A stretch of DNA of 64,000 nt from Alligator mississippiensis. Taxonomy: Eukaryota > Chordata > Crocodylia > Alligatoridae. A program made the position numbers and the translations under genes. Shown in pieces: positions 1-13,400 of the stretch (its first letter is position 1; each line of letters begins with the position of its first letter). The stretch covers positions 75,521,395 to 75,585,394 of the forward strand of contig NC_081833.1 of assembly GCF_030867095.1 (NCBI RefSeq), written 5' to 3'. The notes below the pieces were generated by a model, which made no database searches, was not told the origin of the DNA, and worked only from the letters and a program-made list of their open reading frames with translations.

Positions 1-1234
1 CACGCGGGCCCCGGGAACCGTTCCAAACTGGGCTTTGCTTTCTCCTCTTCGGGGACGCGGTGCCCTCAGCACGAGAGTCCGGCGACGAGCAGGATCCTTG
101 CAGGGTTCAGGCTGCATCTGCAGGGACACCAAGCGGTTACGGGTCAGGAGGCCACAAGCCTGGAGCTGCAGCTAATTAACGCACGCGAGCAGCACGCTCC
201 TAACGGAGAGGGGAGCGCGCATGGCCAGGGGGATTCTCCGCTACCAGCTCCCAGGTGAGCAGGCTCCGTGAAAGCTGTGCCCCGGCTGGACCAGGGAGGA
301 TCCCGTGGGCAGTGTCAGACCCGGCGGCCTGCCCTGATCATCTGACGCGCTGTGATGGCAAGTGGTGGACTTGGCCCGTCCCTTCCCATCTATACACCAT
401 TGCATTTTCACCCAGGATCCCAGAACCGGATGGCCAGAGAGATGATCCGCCACACCCAAAATGCAGCTGCCTCTGGGGTGCAGCCAGCGGCGGCCGGGCC
501 ATGCTACGGGGGCACATCCATGGGAAGGAAGAAGACTGCCCATGGCTGATGCTTGTGTCACCAGCGCCCGGTGGGTGGGATGCAATAAGGGCGAAGGTAG
601 CGAGGGGCAGGCCAACCAAAGACTCGCCGGCCTAGACGGATGGGCTGTGTTAAATATTCATCAGATGCGAGGGCTTTACTGGAAGGGCCCATTAGGATGG
701 AGCGTGTGGCGCGCGGCGCGCTCCTGCTACCCGGGGCAGGTTGTTGTCAGACGGACGGATGGAAGCCAAGGGGGGGAGATGGATGGGCTGGAGGCGGCTG
801 CAGATCAATCAGCCGGCTGCATCGTTAGTAATCGATGAGGATCTGCAGACTTTAGGCGCTCCACAGCCGGTAATAAATAGCAGAAATAAATAGACGGGCA
901 GATTAATAGAGAGAGAGGGAGGAAGGGGGGGCGGCAGGTGGGCAGGGAAGACGGTGGGAGTGGCAGGTAGTGCCCGGGACCCGGGGCATGGCGTGGCACC
1001 GGGGACAGGGTGCATGTTCCCGGGGCATCAGAGCAGCCAGCGCCTCGCTGGGGTCTGTAGTGCCAAGTCCAGGGCCACAAGGTCCGGGACACGCAGTGGG
1101 GGCTAGGGGCAGGGGTCCTCTAGCTCTCAGGCCGCTTCCTGGATGCAGCCCCCTCCCTGCACGGTTGGGGTAGGGGGGGTGGTAATTTCCCCACCTCTCC
1201 AGCCTTTCTTCCCTCTGACTATGATGCATGGCTG

Positions 1235-1395
1235 TGCTAATTCGGCACGCTGCCATTAATTCCAGCACAGCTGCTGCTCTCTCCCCCAAGGCATTTCGCT
1301 AATACTCAGCTTCAGAGCCTCTCAGCAAATTAACATCATTTGTTCTGCAGAACATGTTTTATTTCTACACTACATGCATAGCTTATTACTCCGCC
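1235..1395. promoter_or_regulatory. AT-rich candidate conserved noncoding element
   Basis: Against a GC-rich background this segment has GCCATTAATTCC, TTCGCTAATACTC, AAATTAACATCATTTG and TGCATAGCTTATTAC. These are homeodomain-type cores in a block without repeat character. Function is inferred only from composition. Confidence 0.3.
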
Positions 1396-4300
1396 AGCCG
1401 CGCGGGGAGGGCCCGGTGGCGGCTGCACTGCTGGGCCACGGCCCCGGCGAGCGAATCCCACGCGTGGTCCCATCCTGCCCGTCTCCCGGGTCCGCCAGCC
1501 CCCCGCCTCCCTCCCAATCTGGCGCTGGAGCGGGAAGTGCGGGCAGGTCCCCCATGGGCCGGTGCTCATTTGCATAGCTTATTAGCGCGCTGAGCTGCAG
1601 GTAGTTTCTCCTGGCGCTGGGTGGCTCATGGGCGACGGCTCTGACCTGGGAGAGGTGCACGGGGTGGCGAGGTGCAGCATTTTTCACAGGCTCATGGCCC
1701 CTGGCATTGTGTGGGGCAAAGCCAGCTGTGGCAATACCCCCATATTGCCAGGGCAGTGCCCCTTCTGTCCCCTGGAGCATGCCCTCCTTTGCAAGGGGCT
1801 GTGGTGGGGAGCTGGAGGAGCCCGTGGCGTGGCGTGGCAGCTTGGCCAGGCCCTGGCACAGCTCCTGGGGCTCTGCCTGCCCCTGCTAGGCACACGTGAC
1901 CCCTCCCCGAGTCCTGTGCGTCTCCAGATCTCGTTATTATTCCCGGCCTGTGAGACCAGGGGCAACTGGAGCAGCAATTACAGTGCCATTAGCAGCCATC
2001 TATCTGTGGTGACAGGTACAAGGCAGAGTGCAGAGCGGAGCCTCTGTGCTGGCGAACGCCTTCAGAGTCGGTGGTAATCGTCTCCAAGCAAGCAGAGAGG
2101 AAGAGCACGTGGCCTGGCCCCTGCCTGGCCAGCCCCCCAGCCCCACCCCAGCAGTGTGGGGGAGTCCAGGAGGGACCCCCAGCTCACGTGCCACAGGCTA
2201 AGTGCCCCCCACCAAGCTGAACGTGTGCCCACGACCCACCCAGGCTAGAAGGGGCCAGTGGGCATCTCCGCCGTGCTGCAATCCAGCAGCTCCGGGGATC
2301 TCATGCCCTGAGCTGCGGGCAGAGAAAGGCCCTTTGACACCAGTTCCCCAGTGTAACCAGTGCATGGGCACCAGTGGAGATCCCACGTGGGGGAGACCGC
2401 GCCTGGGCGGTGGGAGCAGAAGGCAGGTTTTCAGCATGTGCACACGTGTACACTCATGTGTGTGCTCCTGTGTGTGTGTGCGTCCCATGCAGTTCACATC
2501 GCTCCCAGCTCCGCAGCAAAACTCGCCCGGTTTGAGCTGCAAAATAAGCCGGAGGCCTGGGCAGAATAGCGCCCGGTTCCTCGTCTCTGCAGGCCCCGGC
2601 TTGACCGGCAGCCCCGTGAGAGGGCTCCAGAGCTCGTTGGGGATCGCCAGCCCTCTCCACCTCCATGCAGCCACCATCCACGGCACGTCAGCAGCCAGGG
2701 CAGGGTAGTTTCGTGTCCCTTTTGTCCATATGGGACAGTCCGGGCAAAGCTGGGGAGGTTGCGTTGTGGGGAAAGGAAACCCCTGTCTCCCCAGGATCAT
2801 CCTCAGGTCCCCCTTCATGACTGCAGGGCTGAATTCTCACCTCGGTACCCCTCGGGCAGGTGTGAGGATGGAGGGCAGAGCCTGGCCCTTCATGGGAGAA
2901 AGCATCTCACGGCTTAACGTGGAGAGAGCAGGGCCTGCCGGGACCCAGCGTGTCTGGTCTCTCTTCTTCGGTGAAGATGATGCAGCTTTGCACCCAAATG
3001 TAGAGCCCTATGGGTTGCCCTAGGAGTCCGGACCGTGCAGCCACAGCATCGCTACCGCCCGCGCCTGTCCTCGGCTCCGACTCGTGAACGGGGTCCGTGG
3101 GGAGCAGGGGCTGCCCTTCCCTTTCTCTTCCTGCCCGAGGATTTTGGGCTTAAGTTTGAAATCAGGGCCTGGCCCGGGACAGCTCCAGAGATGTGGACAT
3201 GCGCTGTGCTGCCATGTGAAGGGGAAGGCAGCACGACATGTCTGGGTGCGATCTCACACGCCATGCTCGGCAAGGCCTGACGCCTCCCCCAGAGACCATC
3301 CTCCAGGCCTCTGGTCCTGGCTGGGGCGAGCTCGACAGCAACAAGTGCAAGGCCCCAGGATCTCTGCCCTCATGAAATATTTACAGCTCTTAATTGACCT
3401 TGGCCGTCCCTGGCCGAGACCCCTGCTGCGAGCAGAGCTGGGAAGAGGAGAGCTGGCATGAATTGCCGGGGGAGGGATGTGCTAACAAGGAGCAATGCAA
3501 GGAGAGATGGGATGAGTGACAGCAGGGCACGGGGACCAGACTAGGAGAGGGGAGAAAGGGGGCACGGAGGTCACTGGCCCATCAGCTTTCGGCTTCAGCA
3601 GGGGTTGCAAACAGCTCAGCCTGGTCAGCTGGGAAGAGGATGGAGAAGCGCTGGCCGGGGAGGCAGGGAGCCAACGGGAGCTGGCAGGGGTACCGATAGC
3701 ACTGGAGGCTCGCCAGCAACCCCGGTGCCTAGCCTGGTCCCTGCCCGGCTGCTGCAGCACAGGCTGAGGTCCGGGCCTGCGGCGCCCAGCGCTGGGTGCA
3801 TGGAGAGCTGCGTGGGTGGGCACAGACGGGCCTGGTGCTGCAGGAAGCTAGCCCCTGTCCGGGGGGCACGAGCCCAGGTGCCAAGCAGGGACCCCTGCAC
3901 CTGAGCCGGGATGCTGTGGGAGGCAGGTCCAGCCTGACCTTGACCATGACCTTCCCCCTGTCTTGCCTGGTTAGACACTGGGTTCTCCAGGGCCAGCGAG
4001 AGGTTTCTACGGCAGACCTCAATCTGGGACGGGCCTTTGGACACGGCTATAACCTACGTGATCCTGTGCAGAAACACATGTCCTACAGCCAGCTCGGGCT
4101 GGAGCCGGGCAGCTGCCCCTCAGCCTCCAAGCTGGAAGTAAACACCCTGGTCCTGCACAAAAGGGGGCTATATCCACCCAAGAAACTAGCCCGGCTTTGC
4201 ACAGACCCCAGCGTCTGCATTGGGCACCCTGGTCCTGGACGGTGGCACAGCGCCAGCCCCTTCGCTGGCTGCAGGCGGCATGCATCGGGCACAAGAGAGG

Positions 4301-4504
4301 AAGGGGAGAGCAGCCGGGGGCGGAGGGGATTCAGCTCCCCTTCCCGCCGGGATGGGGAGGAAGGGCACCTTGCGGCCCGGCTGCCGGTGCCCGGGTGAGG
4401 AGCGGGCCGTGGCTCCCCGCTGGCATGGCGGGCTGGGGAGGGGAGCGGGGGCTTTATTGGAATGCGGCGCGCCCGGGGCTGGTTTCCATGGCTGGGGAAG
4501 CTGC

Positions 4505-4645
4505 AGAAGGCTTTCATGTCAAAAGGCAGAGAGACTCCATGAATATTTCATTAGGAAAGCAATGTGGTGTGCTGCACAGAACATCTGGCTGGAGTCTCTG
4601 GAGACCCCCGGCTTTGTGCAGGAAGCAGGAACTGTGAAATATGGA
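4505..4645. promoter_or_regulatory. Candidate conserved noncoding element
   Basis: A distinctive non-repetitive block contains CATGTCAAAAGGCAGAG, CCATGAATATTTCATTAGG and a GTGCTGCACAGAACATCTGG stretch. It lies in sequence without genes. Enhancer function is a guess to be tested by cross-species alignment. Confidence 0.3.
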
Positions 4646-7084
4646 AGGAAAAGGGAGAGCGGGGAGGGAAGATGGGGGAAGGGAGCAGACTCGGGGTGCC
4701 ACGGACGTGCCCGCCGGCACTGCCAGCCCCTCCTCTCCTGCCCGCTGGGGCTCGTCCTCCCCAGGGCAGCTCAGGGCTCCCCTGAAGTGACAAAGTGCAT
4801 GTGTGGCTTGGGCATGGGGGACCCCGACGGGAGCATGATGCCACGAGCCCTCCGGGAAGGGCCAAGGCATCGCGGGGGCAGCCAGGCTTTCCTGGAGGGC
4901 TGTGCCAAGGGGAATGGGTATGAAGGGCACGGGCCCTCCCTGGGGATCCCTTCTGGGAAAGAGCCATGTAACCACCATGGGGCATGGGCAGAGGGGGACA
5001 AAACCGACCCCTCGGCAGTGCCCCACCCCCTGCACCATTGCACAACGGGGGCAAGCTGGCTACCAAACGAGTGTCTGGGGTAGCAGATAGTTAGGGGTAA
5101 TTGCTTGCTTTTAAATGCCCTCCCTGGCCCGCTCTCCTCTGGGCCCGGTGGGTGCCGTAGAGCATCATGACGCGAATGCAGGCAATCGATGCCCGGGTCA
5201 GAAGAGCCCCTCCGACCCCACGGGCCACGTGGGCTCCTGGCCACAGCATCAGCTCTGGGCCACGGGTCTTCTCCTGCCAGCCCCTCCGGTCCCTGCGCCA
5301 GTCCGTATGAGCCAGGGGCCGCCCCGCCACGCGTGGGAGTGCACCTCTGCGGGTCGGTGATTTGCTGCGGCACGGGGGACGGTGCAGTCGCTGCCCAGCT
5401 CGTCCTCACGAGGCCGGTTCTCGCCCCGGCCTCTTCCCTTTCCGAGCCGTCGACGCTCACGCTTGGAGGGCCTGGGGTGGTTGAGGGCCATCTCCTCCAG
5501 GGCAAGCGGGAGCCTTGGACGCGGCCTCGTGTCAGCAAGGGGTCTCTGAGCTGTCGTGTGCCCGCTCCTAGATAGCGCCGTGGTACAGATGCACATCTCT
5601 CCCCCGGCGAGCCATGGAGCAGACCCAGGCCGCTGGATCCCTGCAGAGAAAGCATCCTGCCCTGCTTGCTGCAGCCCCCTGAGTCCGATGCACAGCTGGG
5701 TCCATGCACCCGAGAAGGATGTGGTCCAATCCCTAGCTGTGGCTGGGAGCTCCCCATCCCCAATCCTCTTGGCGTCGGCGAGGACTTTGGCTGGGTACCA
5801 GCTGCCAGCGCGGTCCGGCTCCGGCACCTCCAGCCACGTGCTGGTGCAGACAGGCCGGCCGGGCTGCCTTGCCCTGCACCTCCCTGCCCCCCGCCTTGCC
5901 CAGGGGGTCTCGAGAGTCCCGTTCAGCCCCTTCGCCCCTGCTTCCCTCTGCAACCGAGCCAGGCCGGGCAAGCGGGGCAGGCGCTTCTCTGCCGGGCTGT
6001 GCTGAGCCTGTTGCCAGGATGGATAATGAAAGCGCCCCGTTTCCATGCCCACTGCACTTGGCTGCAGCTCCATCTCGATAAATACACCGGCTCCTGTCTC
6101 CTTGCTCCCCACGGCCCCCTGCTCTCGCCACCCAGACAGGGGCTAGACATGGAAATCCTGGTTTTCTCCCCCAGTCTCAGGCTCTTCCCCCCCAACACAG
6201 AAAGCAGAGGCGCAAAACCTTGATGCACGGCGGCTCGGTGGGCACTGCTGGGCTGTATAGGGGCACCCATGACTATGGGGCATGGCTCCGTCGGCCGGCC
6301 CCATTGCCCTGCTGCAAACCAGCCAAAGTTGAAGATGAGCTGCGAGACCCCTGCACTGGAGCTGGCGCCTGGAGTGAGGCACCTGCCCCGGAGCTGCCTC
6401 CAGCCTGCAACATCCCCACACGCGGCAGCTGGGAGACATCCCTCCCCGAAACACCGTTACGAGGCACGCAGGACACGCAGGCCCCGTCCTGCTGCATCCG
6501 CCAAGGACCCGCCACATGCCCGGGCACCAGCCAGGCTCTCCGGGACGAGAACAGCTGGGGCGAGGCTCAGAGAAACGGGCGGCAGAAAAGGTCCGATGGC
6601 ACAGCCACGCAGCTGTGTACCTGCACACGCCCCAACACGCCTTGCCCCACATCCGCCTTGCACCGCAGTGTGCCCAGGCGTGCCGTTGCACGCTTATGCC
6701 CGCTGTGTGCCCGGCTCCCGCCCAGAGATGCATGCAACCGCACCACCCACCGCGAACACCGGGGCTGGGGGGGAGGGGGTTGCTTAAAAAGAAGGCAAGT
6801 ACCTTGCTCCTCTCCGGGCTCGCCGGCCGCTACCTGTGCCAGTCTGTCTGTCTGTGCCTCCCGCACCGCCTGCTCTCTGCAGCCCGTCCTCCATGGCACC
6901 TCTGCCAACTCAGCCGCTGCCTGCTTCAAGACGGGCTGCCAGCTTCTCCTCCTCTCTCTCTTTCTCTTGCGCGCGCTCTCGTTTTGGCCCCATGCTGCCT
7001 GCTGGCGTTCTGGCAACAGCAGCCTCGCCGCTCCGCCGATGGCATGTGTCCATTTCTCTCCCCTTCGCAAGCCACCCTCCTCCC

Positions 7085-7560
7085 CAGCCTCTTCCTCGCG
7101 GTGCCCCCGGAGCCGCGCGCCCGTGCCAGCTCGCAGAGAAATTGGCAGAGACTGCGCCGGAGTGGGGAGCCTCTCAGCAGCTGATTGTAGCCACACTTTG
7201 AAAAAAAAACACACACAAAACCCAGCCCCGACGACGTGCCAGCAGCCCTTCTGTCGGCAGCGAGCCTTGGCACGGGGCTGGGGCCGGAGGGGGCTGCGCC
7301 AAGGCTCCGGCACGGAGCGCCTGAACCCCGGCGGCTCCTCGCGCGCGTGCCAAAAAATCCAGGCAGCGTGTTCCCAGAGCGACGGGCGCGGGGGGCTCTG
7401 CCAGGGGTCCGTCGTTTCTCCTTGCCCCGGTCCGCTCCCCCATCCCGGGGGCCGTGGGAGCCCGGCTGCCTTCGTGCCACGTCACGGCGAGCGCTGGCTC
7501 TGCCTCTGCCTCCGCGTGCCCCCTCCCTGGTGCCGTGCCGCAAGGCGGAACGTTCTCCGG
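7085..7560. promoter_or_regulatory. CpG-rich island, possible divergent promoter
   Basis: CpG dinucleotides cluster here (CGCGG, GCGCGC and CGTCACGG among them), next to a CA/poly-A run at 7201-7220. The island lies about 14 kb upstream of the ACSF3 promoter. A minus-strand GT follows AAG near 6795-6805 and could be a splice donor, but it fits the consensus poorly. By human synteny the candidate gene would be CBFA2T3 on the minus strand. None of its protein sequence was recognised, so no gene is assigned. Confidence 0.35.
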
Positions 7561-10404
7561 GAACCGCAGCCTCATCCCGTGCTACGTCCACGCAGGCGCC
7601 CAGGTCTTGATGCATTGCAACAGGAGCTTCCCCAGGCACCCCCGTGTCTCCGCGCCGGCTGGGCAAGAGGCCTGGCCACCTGGGCAGGGGGCAACCACGA
7701 GGGACGTAGCATGGAAGGGGTGGCCTCACCCACTCAGCCCCCCAGGGGGGTCCCAGGAGGTCTTCTCCGCACCTTGGCAGGGCCCGTGGTCCCTCCAGCA
7801 TCTGTTGCTTCCAAGGCAAGGGAGAGATGCCCATAATGCACCTGGCAGATGGGCAGCGTGGCCCCCACCGCAGCCTGCAGGGCCAGCTGGTGCCCAGGGC
7901 TATGAGGGCCGGGCCTTGCAGGAGGAGGGGAAGGATGGTGGGAGGAGAAGGGACGTCCGGACAACCCTGTTGTTGAGGGCTGCAGGCAGGGATTCGCTCC
8001 TGCTGCCCGTGTCTCTGCCCGGCAGCTGCTCCCGGCTCTCTCCCCACTTTTCCCACCCACGGCCGCAGCCTTGGCTGCTCCTCTTCTGCTCCAGCAGCAG
8101 CCCGTGCTATTGTCCAGGGGCCTCGTGTCCTCTCTTAGGACAGCCCAGGTGCCTCCCACCCACTGGGGTTTAGCAGGCCGATGCCGCCGTGCATCACCGC
8201 GCTGATCTCCAGCCACCCAGCCCAGCCTTCCCGGGTGCTCCCAGCCACCAGCTCCTTGCGGGGTAAAGCAGGGCGGCTGCCCCTTGCTCCGCCTGGCTGC
8301 TCTTTGCATCCCGCCGTGGCATCCCTGCCTTGGACATGCCGGGGCAGCTGAGCTCTGGGGTCTTCACCACGATCTTCCTAGCCCCAAGACTGTCCTCACC
8401 CGCCTTGGCCACTCTAATAGTTGGTCACCCTCTTTGCTCATGCGGGTCCATTGCTGGGGTTAAGACCCTTCGGGCCCCCTTGTCTTTCCAGCAGCTCTGC
8501 CGCCCGCCTTGCTTGGTGCTTTGGACTCACTGGGCCTGTGTCAGATCCGGGTCCAGCAAACTTCCCTCCTGTGCTAGATGCAGGAGGTGGGGACCCACCC
8601 CCGCTTGCCCTGGAGGAGCCCACGAGCCCCACTCTCAGGATCGCCCCGTGCTGGGACTCAGCCCTGCCACGGGCTCAATTCAGCAGAGTCTGGAGCACGG
8701 GCTTTGCAGCAAGCCCTCCCCGGCCGTCAGCTGGCGCGGGCTCAACCCGGCAGGGCTGCACTCGGAGGTGTAGGCGGAGGGGCTGGGTGAGCCCATGCAA
8801 AGTCAAGGGGGAAGGAGAAACACAGAGCAACAGAGCTGATCTGCAGCAGAGCGTCCCCGTGCCGCCCCGCTGTGCCTGCTGGGATGGATGCACAGCTGAG
8901 TCAGGGCACCCAGATGGGGTCACTCTGATTTAATGGGGTTCCCCGGGAACCACAGGCCTGGGGCAGGGAAGCGTCCTGCCAGCCCCTGTCCCTGGGGTCC
9001 CAGACCCCTTGCAGCCCCTCCGCTCCAGACCTGCAGCAGGTGGGAGATGTGTTTGACCCCGTGTCCATGGCTGTCGAGGTCGGGTGGCGGCTACACAACA
9101 CCCATCTGGAGGCTGCAGCTCCTCCAGGACCGTAAGGCACAAGAGCCGTCGGTCGCTCTGTCCCCAGCATTTTCCCCTGGCTCCATGTAGCTCCCGGCCA
9201 CGGCCCCCTGACACCCCCATGCGGCACCCGGAGCTGGACAGTGCAGACACGTGCATGCCATTGATGTGAGCAAGGTGCTCTTCTCCATCAACCGTCCTTC
9301 TGCACAATTACACTAATGGGGTGATTTTGCACTTATCTTCTCAGCAGGAGGCACTTGGGTAGCACTTCAAGCCACGTGCGGCGGAGCTGGGGCCCTTGTT
9401 GACACCCGCGTGGTTCCCGTCCCTGGGGAAGGCGGTGGGGGGAGGCAGCTGAGCCCCCAGGGCTGCAGGCACCGATGCAGCATGAGCGTGCTGAGACCCT
9501 TGGACGCAACCTGGGCGTCCCCCGGGCTTTCAGCTTGCTCTCTCTCAAACCCTCTGATGAAGCTGGAGCAGACTTCAGGGCACTGCTTCAACCCATGGGG
9601 CTTGGGGCAGAAGGGAGATGTAGTGCCCTGATCCCACACGGGCAGCACCTGCTATCCAAAGCCGGGAGGCAGGACTGCCTTTAGCCCGGCAGAGGCTGGA
9701 GCATCGCACAGAGTTAGCAGAGGCAGAGTCCAGCTGTCCTACCCCAGTGCCCGACACCCTCTATCCAAATGCCTTCTGGCCGCGCAGCTGGATTTCCACC
9801 CCCCTGAGCTGCCCCCGGGTCCCTGCCTCTCTCTAGAGTTTCCCTGTTACATCCCGAAGCATTTCTAGCCCCAAACCAGACTGCATGGGGATTGTCTGGG
9901 ATGAGAAGCCGACATTTCCTGGGGGAGACAGAGCCCAGTCGGGGCTGGCAGGATGTGGACAGAAGCAGGGGGGCGGTTTGCTAAGCATGGGGCTAAATAA
10001 CCCCAGAAATCAAGGCTCCCTTCGGCCAAGGCACTCGGTCTCCTCACGCCCGGGCTTGTTCCCATTTTCGCGGGTCTCACAGGCTGCTCTGTACTCAGCG
10101 TGGGGACTTTTGCTGGGGTGGGAGCTTGTAAAGAAGGAGCAGGGAGCTGGTGTGGGGATGCCGTGGGCTGGGACCCTGCTTGGCCGTGACCCGCCTCCTG
10201 CCCCGTGCATCCCCCCGCGGTAGCAGCGGAGTTGCCTATGCGACGGGCATCTTCCGCTCCGGGCTCGGGCCCTGGCAGAGGAGCTGCAGAAAAGCTGGAG
10301 GCCCCCAGCCGTGGGATCCCACCCGTCTCCCCCAGCCCCGGGCAGCACCTTCGGTCTCAGCCTGGCTGCTCCCCGCGTGACCCCTGACAGCCAGCGGCCA
10401 AAGG

Positions 10405-10465
10405 TCACCGGTGAACATGGCTTCAGAACAAATAATTGCAGGACGCTGCAAATAATTGGGATGCT
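10405..10465. promoter_or_regulatory. Candidate regulatory block with paired CAAATAATTG sites
   Basis: The 10-mer CAAATAATTG occurs twice, at 10429-10438 and 10449-10458. The spacing is exactly 20 bp (about two helical turns), next to AAAGGTCACCGGTGAACATG. ATAATTG is a homeodomain-type core. Confidence 0.35.
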
Positions 10466-13400
10466 CCAGCCGTGCAGCGAACCCTGCTTGGCCTCTTCCC
10501 TCTCTGGGGTGAGAACCAGCCCCAGTCCCACCCGCAGTGGGTTTCTTTTCCTCTGGGAAATGAGGCTTTGGTTCCCAGCTGGCCATGACCGGCTGTGCTC
10601 AATGCATGCACCCATCCCACCCCTGGGCACCCCTGTACTCAATGCACGCACCCCTTGCAGCCCTGTGGTCACCCTCTGGGCAGGGCACCACTGCCCCTGC
10701 CCTGGCTTTTCCCGATTCATGCCCCCCAGCTCCACACCTTAGAGACACCTGCCACATCTGCTGCCCATTCGCTCCAGGCAGGCACCGCTTGCACCGAGGC
10801 CTTTGCAGCCTCAAGCCGTCCTTGCAGCTCCCGGGCACGGCTGGTGGCAGGGCTAGGGTAGGCACTGTCCTGCCGCGGCTCGGGAGGGAGCAGGAGCCAA
10901 CAAACCGGGCCCCTGAGAGCAGTACAAAGAGCCGGGGTCTGGGCTGGAGCAGCTGTGGGGAGAAGAAGCCCCAAAGTCCTCGAGACAAGCAGCGCCCCTC
11001 TGCACCGCAGGGAGCCCGGCGGCACCTCGTGCAGCACCTGGCCGCAGCCCGCATCTGCCCCCGCATCGCAGCCACCCCCTGCCTCTTCCTGCCTTGCGGG
11101 TGCGGGGTCCCCTGGTTGCAGGCACGCTCTCCTTATCTGGCGGAAACAGAGAGGCACCTGCTGCATTCAGCAAACGGTAGTGCCCGTGCGGGGGGGCTGC
11201 CGTGCAGCTGACCTGGGCTCGTGGGCGGAGGGGTTTTCGCTGCGGGGGTCCGGAGAAGGGAGGGGCTGAGGCTGCAGCCTGCCTTGCTGCACCCAGCTGC
11301 GCACCCAGCGATCAAAGCCTTGTGCCAGCGCCCGGGAAAAGCCCCGCAAAGCCCTGTGCCCACCCCCTGGCAGAGGCAACCCCAGGCATCCGGCACAGGC
11401 CGATAAGCCCCGTTCTTCATGGGGGTGGCAGCTGTGGGGTCTGGCTCTTCTCTGCCAGCCTGGACCTTTGGGGGCTTGGGTGCAAAGAGGGTGCCAATCT
11501 AAGCCACATGCGCTGTTAGGGTTTTTTGACAGGTTGGTGAGAAAGCCCTTGGCCCTGGAAACTGCCCTGCACATGCACACGCACGTACCCATGCACGTGT
11601 GTGCACACCCCATGAGGAGGCGGCTAGCCTCAGCAGCCTTCCCCTGGACCACGTGCCCTCCTCTGCCCGGGGGTAGCTGTGCTGATGGGGGGCACCGCAG
11701 CCCTCCTTGCTGGCCCCCAGTTAGCCATGCCCCGGCCATGCTCCCTGTGTAGCCGCCAGGTCCCATCCTGCCCAGCCCTGCGGCGCCTAAAGCCCCATCT
11801 CCAGCCTCCAGCTGGGATCCAGGGGCTTTGGAGAAGGGGCAACAAGCCTCCTAGGGGGGCAACTGTGCCATGGTGGGGGGCATTCCCTGCTGCCCCAGAG
11901 CAGGGCAGCAAAGCCCGCACAGAGGCACGGGGCTCCCGGGCCCTTAAAAGCCCTGCTGCAGGTCTGAGTCCCCCCCACACTGGGCATCTGTCCTGGGAAC
12001 CAGGAGATGAGCAGAGATGCCCATTGCAGTGGGTGACATATGACTTTGGGTGACGGCGGTGGATGAAGACCGCCTGGCTTCTTGCAGGGCAGAGGGCCTT
12101 GCTCTGCAGGCCCTGGATGTGCCTGGGACGCCCTGCCCGCTCTCGCACTCGGCACCGGTGAACGCCCTGCGAGGGGTGGCACAGGTCCCCTGCCCCACGG
12201 CGAGGCCGGCGTCCATCTCTGCCTCGGGCAGAGCCGCGGGCACTCCCGGGAGAGGCTCTCCCCTTTCCAAGGTGCCTTTTGCAGCAGGCGGCAGGCAGCA
12301 CCATATGTCGCGCGCCTTGTTCCCTGGCGCCACGGCGGGGGCCGGCCGGCTGCCTTCCATCAGTGCCGCCAGAGCCGCCGACCTGGAAACCCCCCCAAAA
12401 CTGCCTTCCCCTGGAGCACGTGGTCCAGGCCTCGGCATGGGGCCGGCTCCGCGCAGCACCCCCCGCAGCAAAATGCTGACACAGCGCCAATGCTGAATAA
12501 ATTATAACCCCTCTCCCCGAGCCGCTTTCTAGCCTGGCACCATCTGCAGAGAGGCAGCTTCCTTCCCTCCGACAAGGGGTAGGGAACAAAGGTTGCACCG
12601 CACCAAACGGGGCACCCCCCTGGCATCCTCCATGCCCAGGGAATGGGGATCCAGGTGCTCGAGGGCACGGGGCTGTGGCAGCTCTCCCGTGCCTCCAGCC
12701 CCAAGTGCCTGCCCCCCGCCAAGATGCTGCCAGGGTAGGGGCTGGGTGGGCAAGCCGGACCCTCCTCCCAGCACCTAGGACCAGGCAGCTGCTAAGTGAT
12801 GGTAGGCAGCTCAAGGCATGCTCAGGGGCACGGATGCTCCCTGCGAGCCTATCCCTGCAGCCTCCTGCCCCCAGCAGAGCCGAGCATCCTTGCAAAGTGC
12901 TTCCCCCTCACCCATCCTCTGCCCCCGCCAGCATCTTCCCAGCACTCGGCGCGAGCTCCGCTTCCCGGCGGGGTGGGACGTCCCCATGCCATTTGGCCTA
13001 GATTGCTCCACCCCAGAGTCAGCCGCATCGCAGCGCCAGGCGGGCAGATGTGCCAGCGACTGCTCCAGGCCAGCGCAGGGCGGTGGGAGCAGCGAGCACT
13101 GGGGGGCTGCCTCCCCCCACCCCCTGGTGCCAGGCTGCCCGCTCTCGGCCCCCTGGCCAGGAGGCCTGTTTTTCCACTGGGCTCAGTGGTGCGTGAGGCG
13201 GGAAGCCCATGGGCGACTCCCCACCCACCCCACCAGGTGCGTTTCCACTCACTGGGGCCCCACGCGTCCGCCCCTCTGCCCTTCGAATGAGGAACCGGTG
13301 CGGGCCTGGCAGGGTGGAGAGCGGAAGCTGGGCAGGGCGCCGTGGCCTCGTGACCCTGGCCAGGGTCCCTCCATCCCCCTGGCCTTCTGCTGGCAAAGGA

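Larger units (their letters stand above)
1..7084. other. GC-rich noncoding sequence, upstream flank
   Basis: No exon with convincing homology was recognised on either strand. Open frames here are long only because the sequence is GC-rich and stop-poor. Short AT-rich islands stand out against the background (described separately). In human, CBFA2T3 flanks ACSF3 head to head, so this may be intergenic sequence or the first intron of a CBFA2T3 orthologue. That is inference from synteny only. Confidence 0.5.

Noticed and set aside
4220..5763. Open frames of 287 and 330 codons on opposite strands
   Set aside because: Low-complexity translations without similarity to known proteins, overlapping each other.
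6795..6845. Minus-strand GTACTT and GTAGCG sequences as splice donors of a CBFA2T3 first exon
   Set aside because: They are poor donors, and no CBFA2T3 N-terminal sequence (MPDSPAEVKTQ-like) is encoded nearby.
6220..8056. Open frames of 538 codons (plus) and 376 codons (minus) around the CpG island
   Set aside because: Translations are Arg/Pro/Ala-rich on both strands at once with no known domain, as expected in GC-rich DNA.
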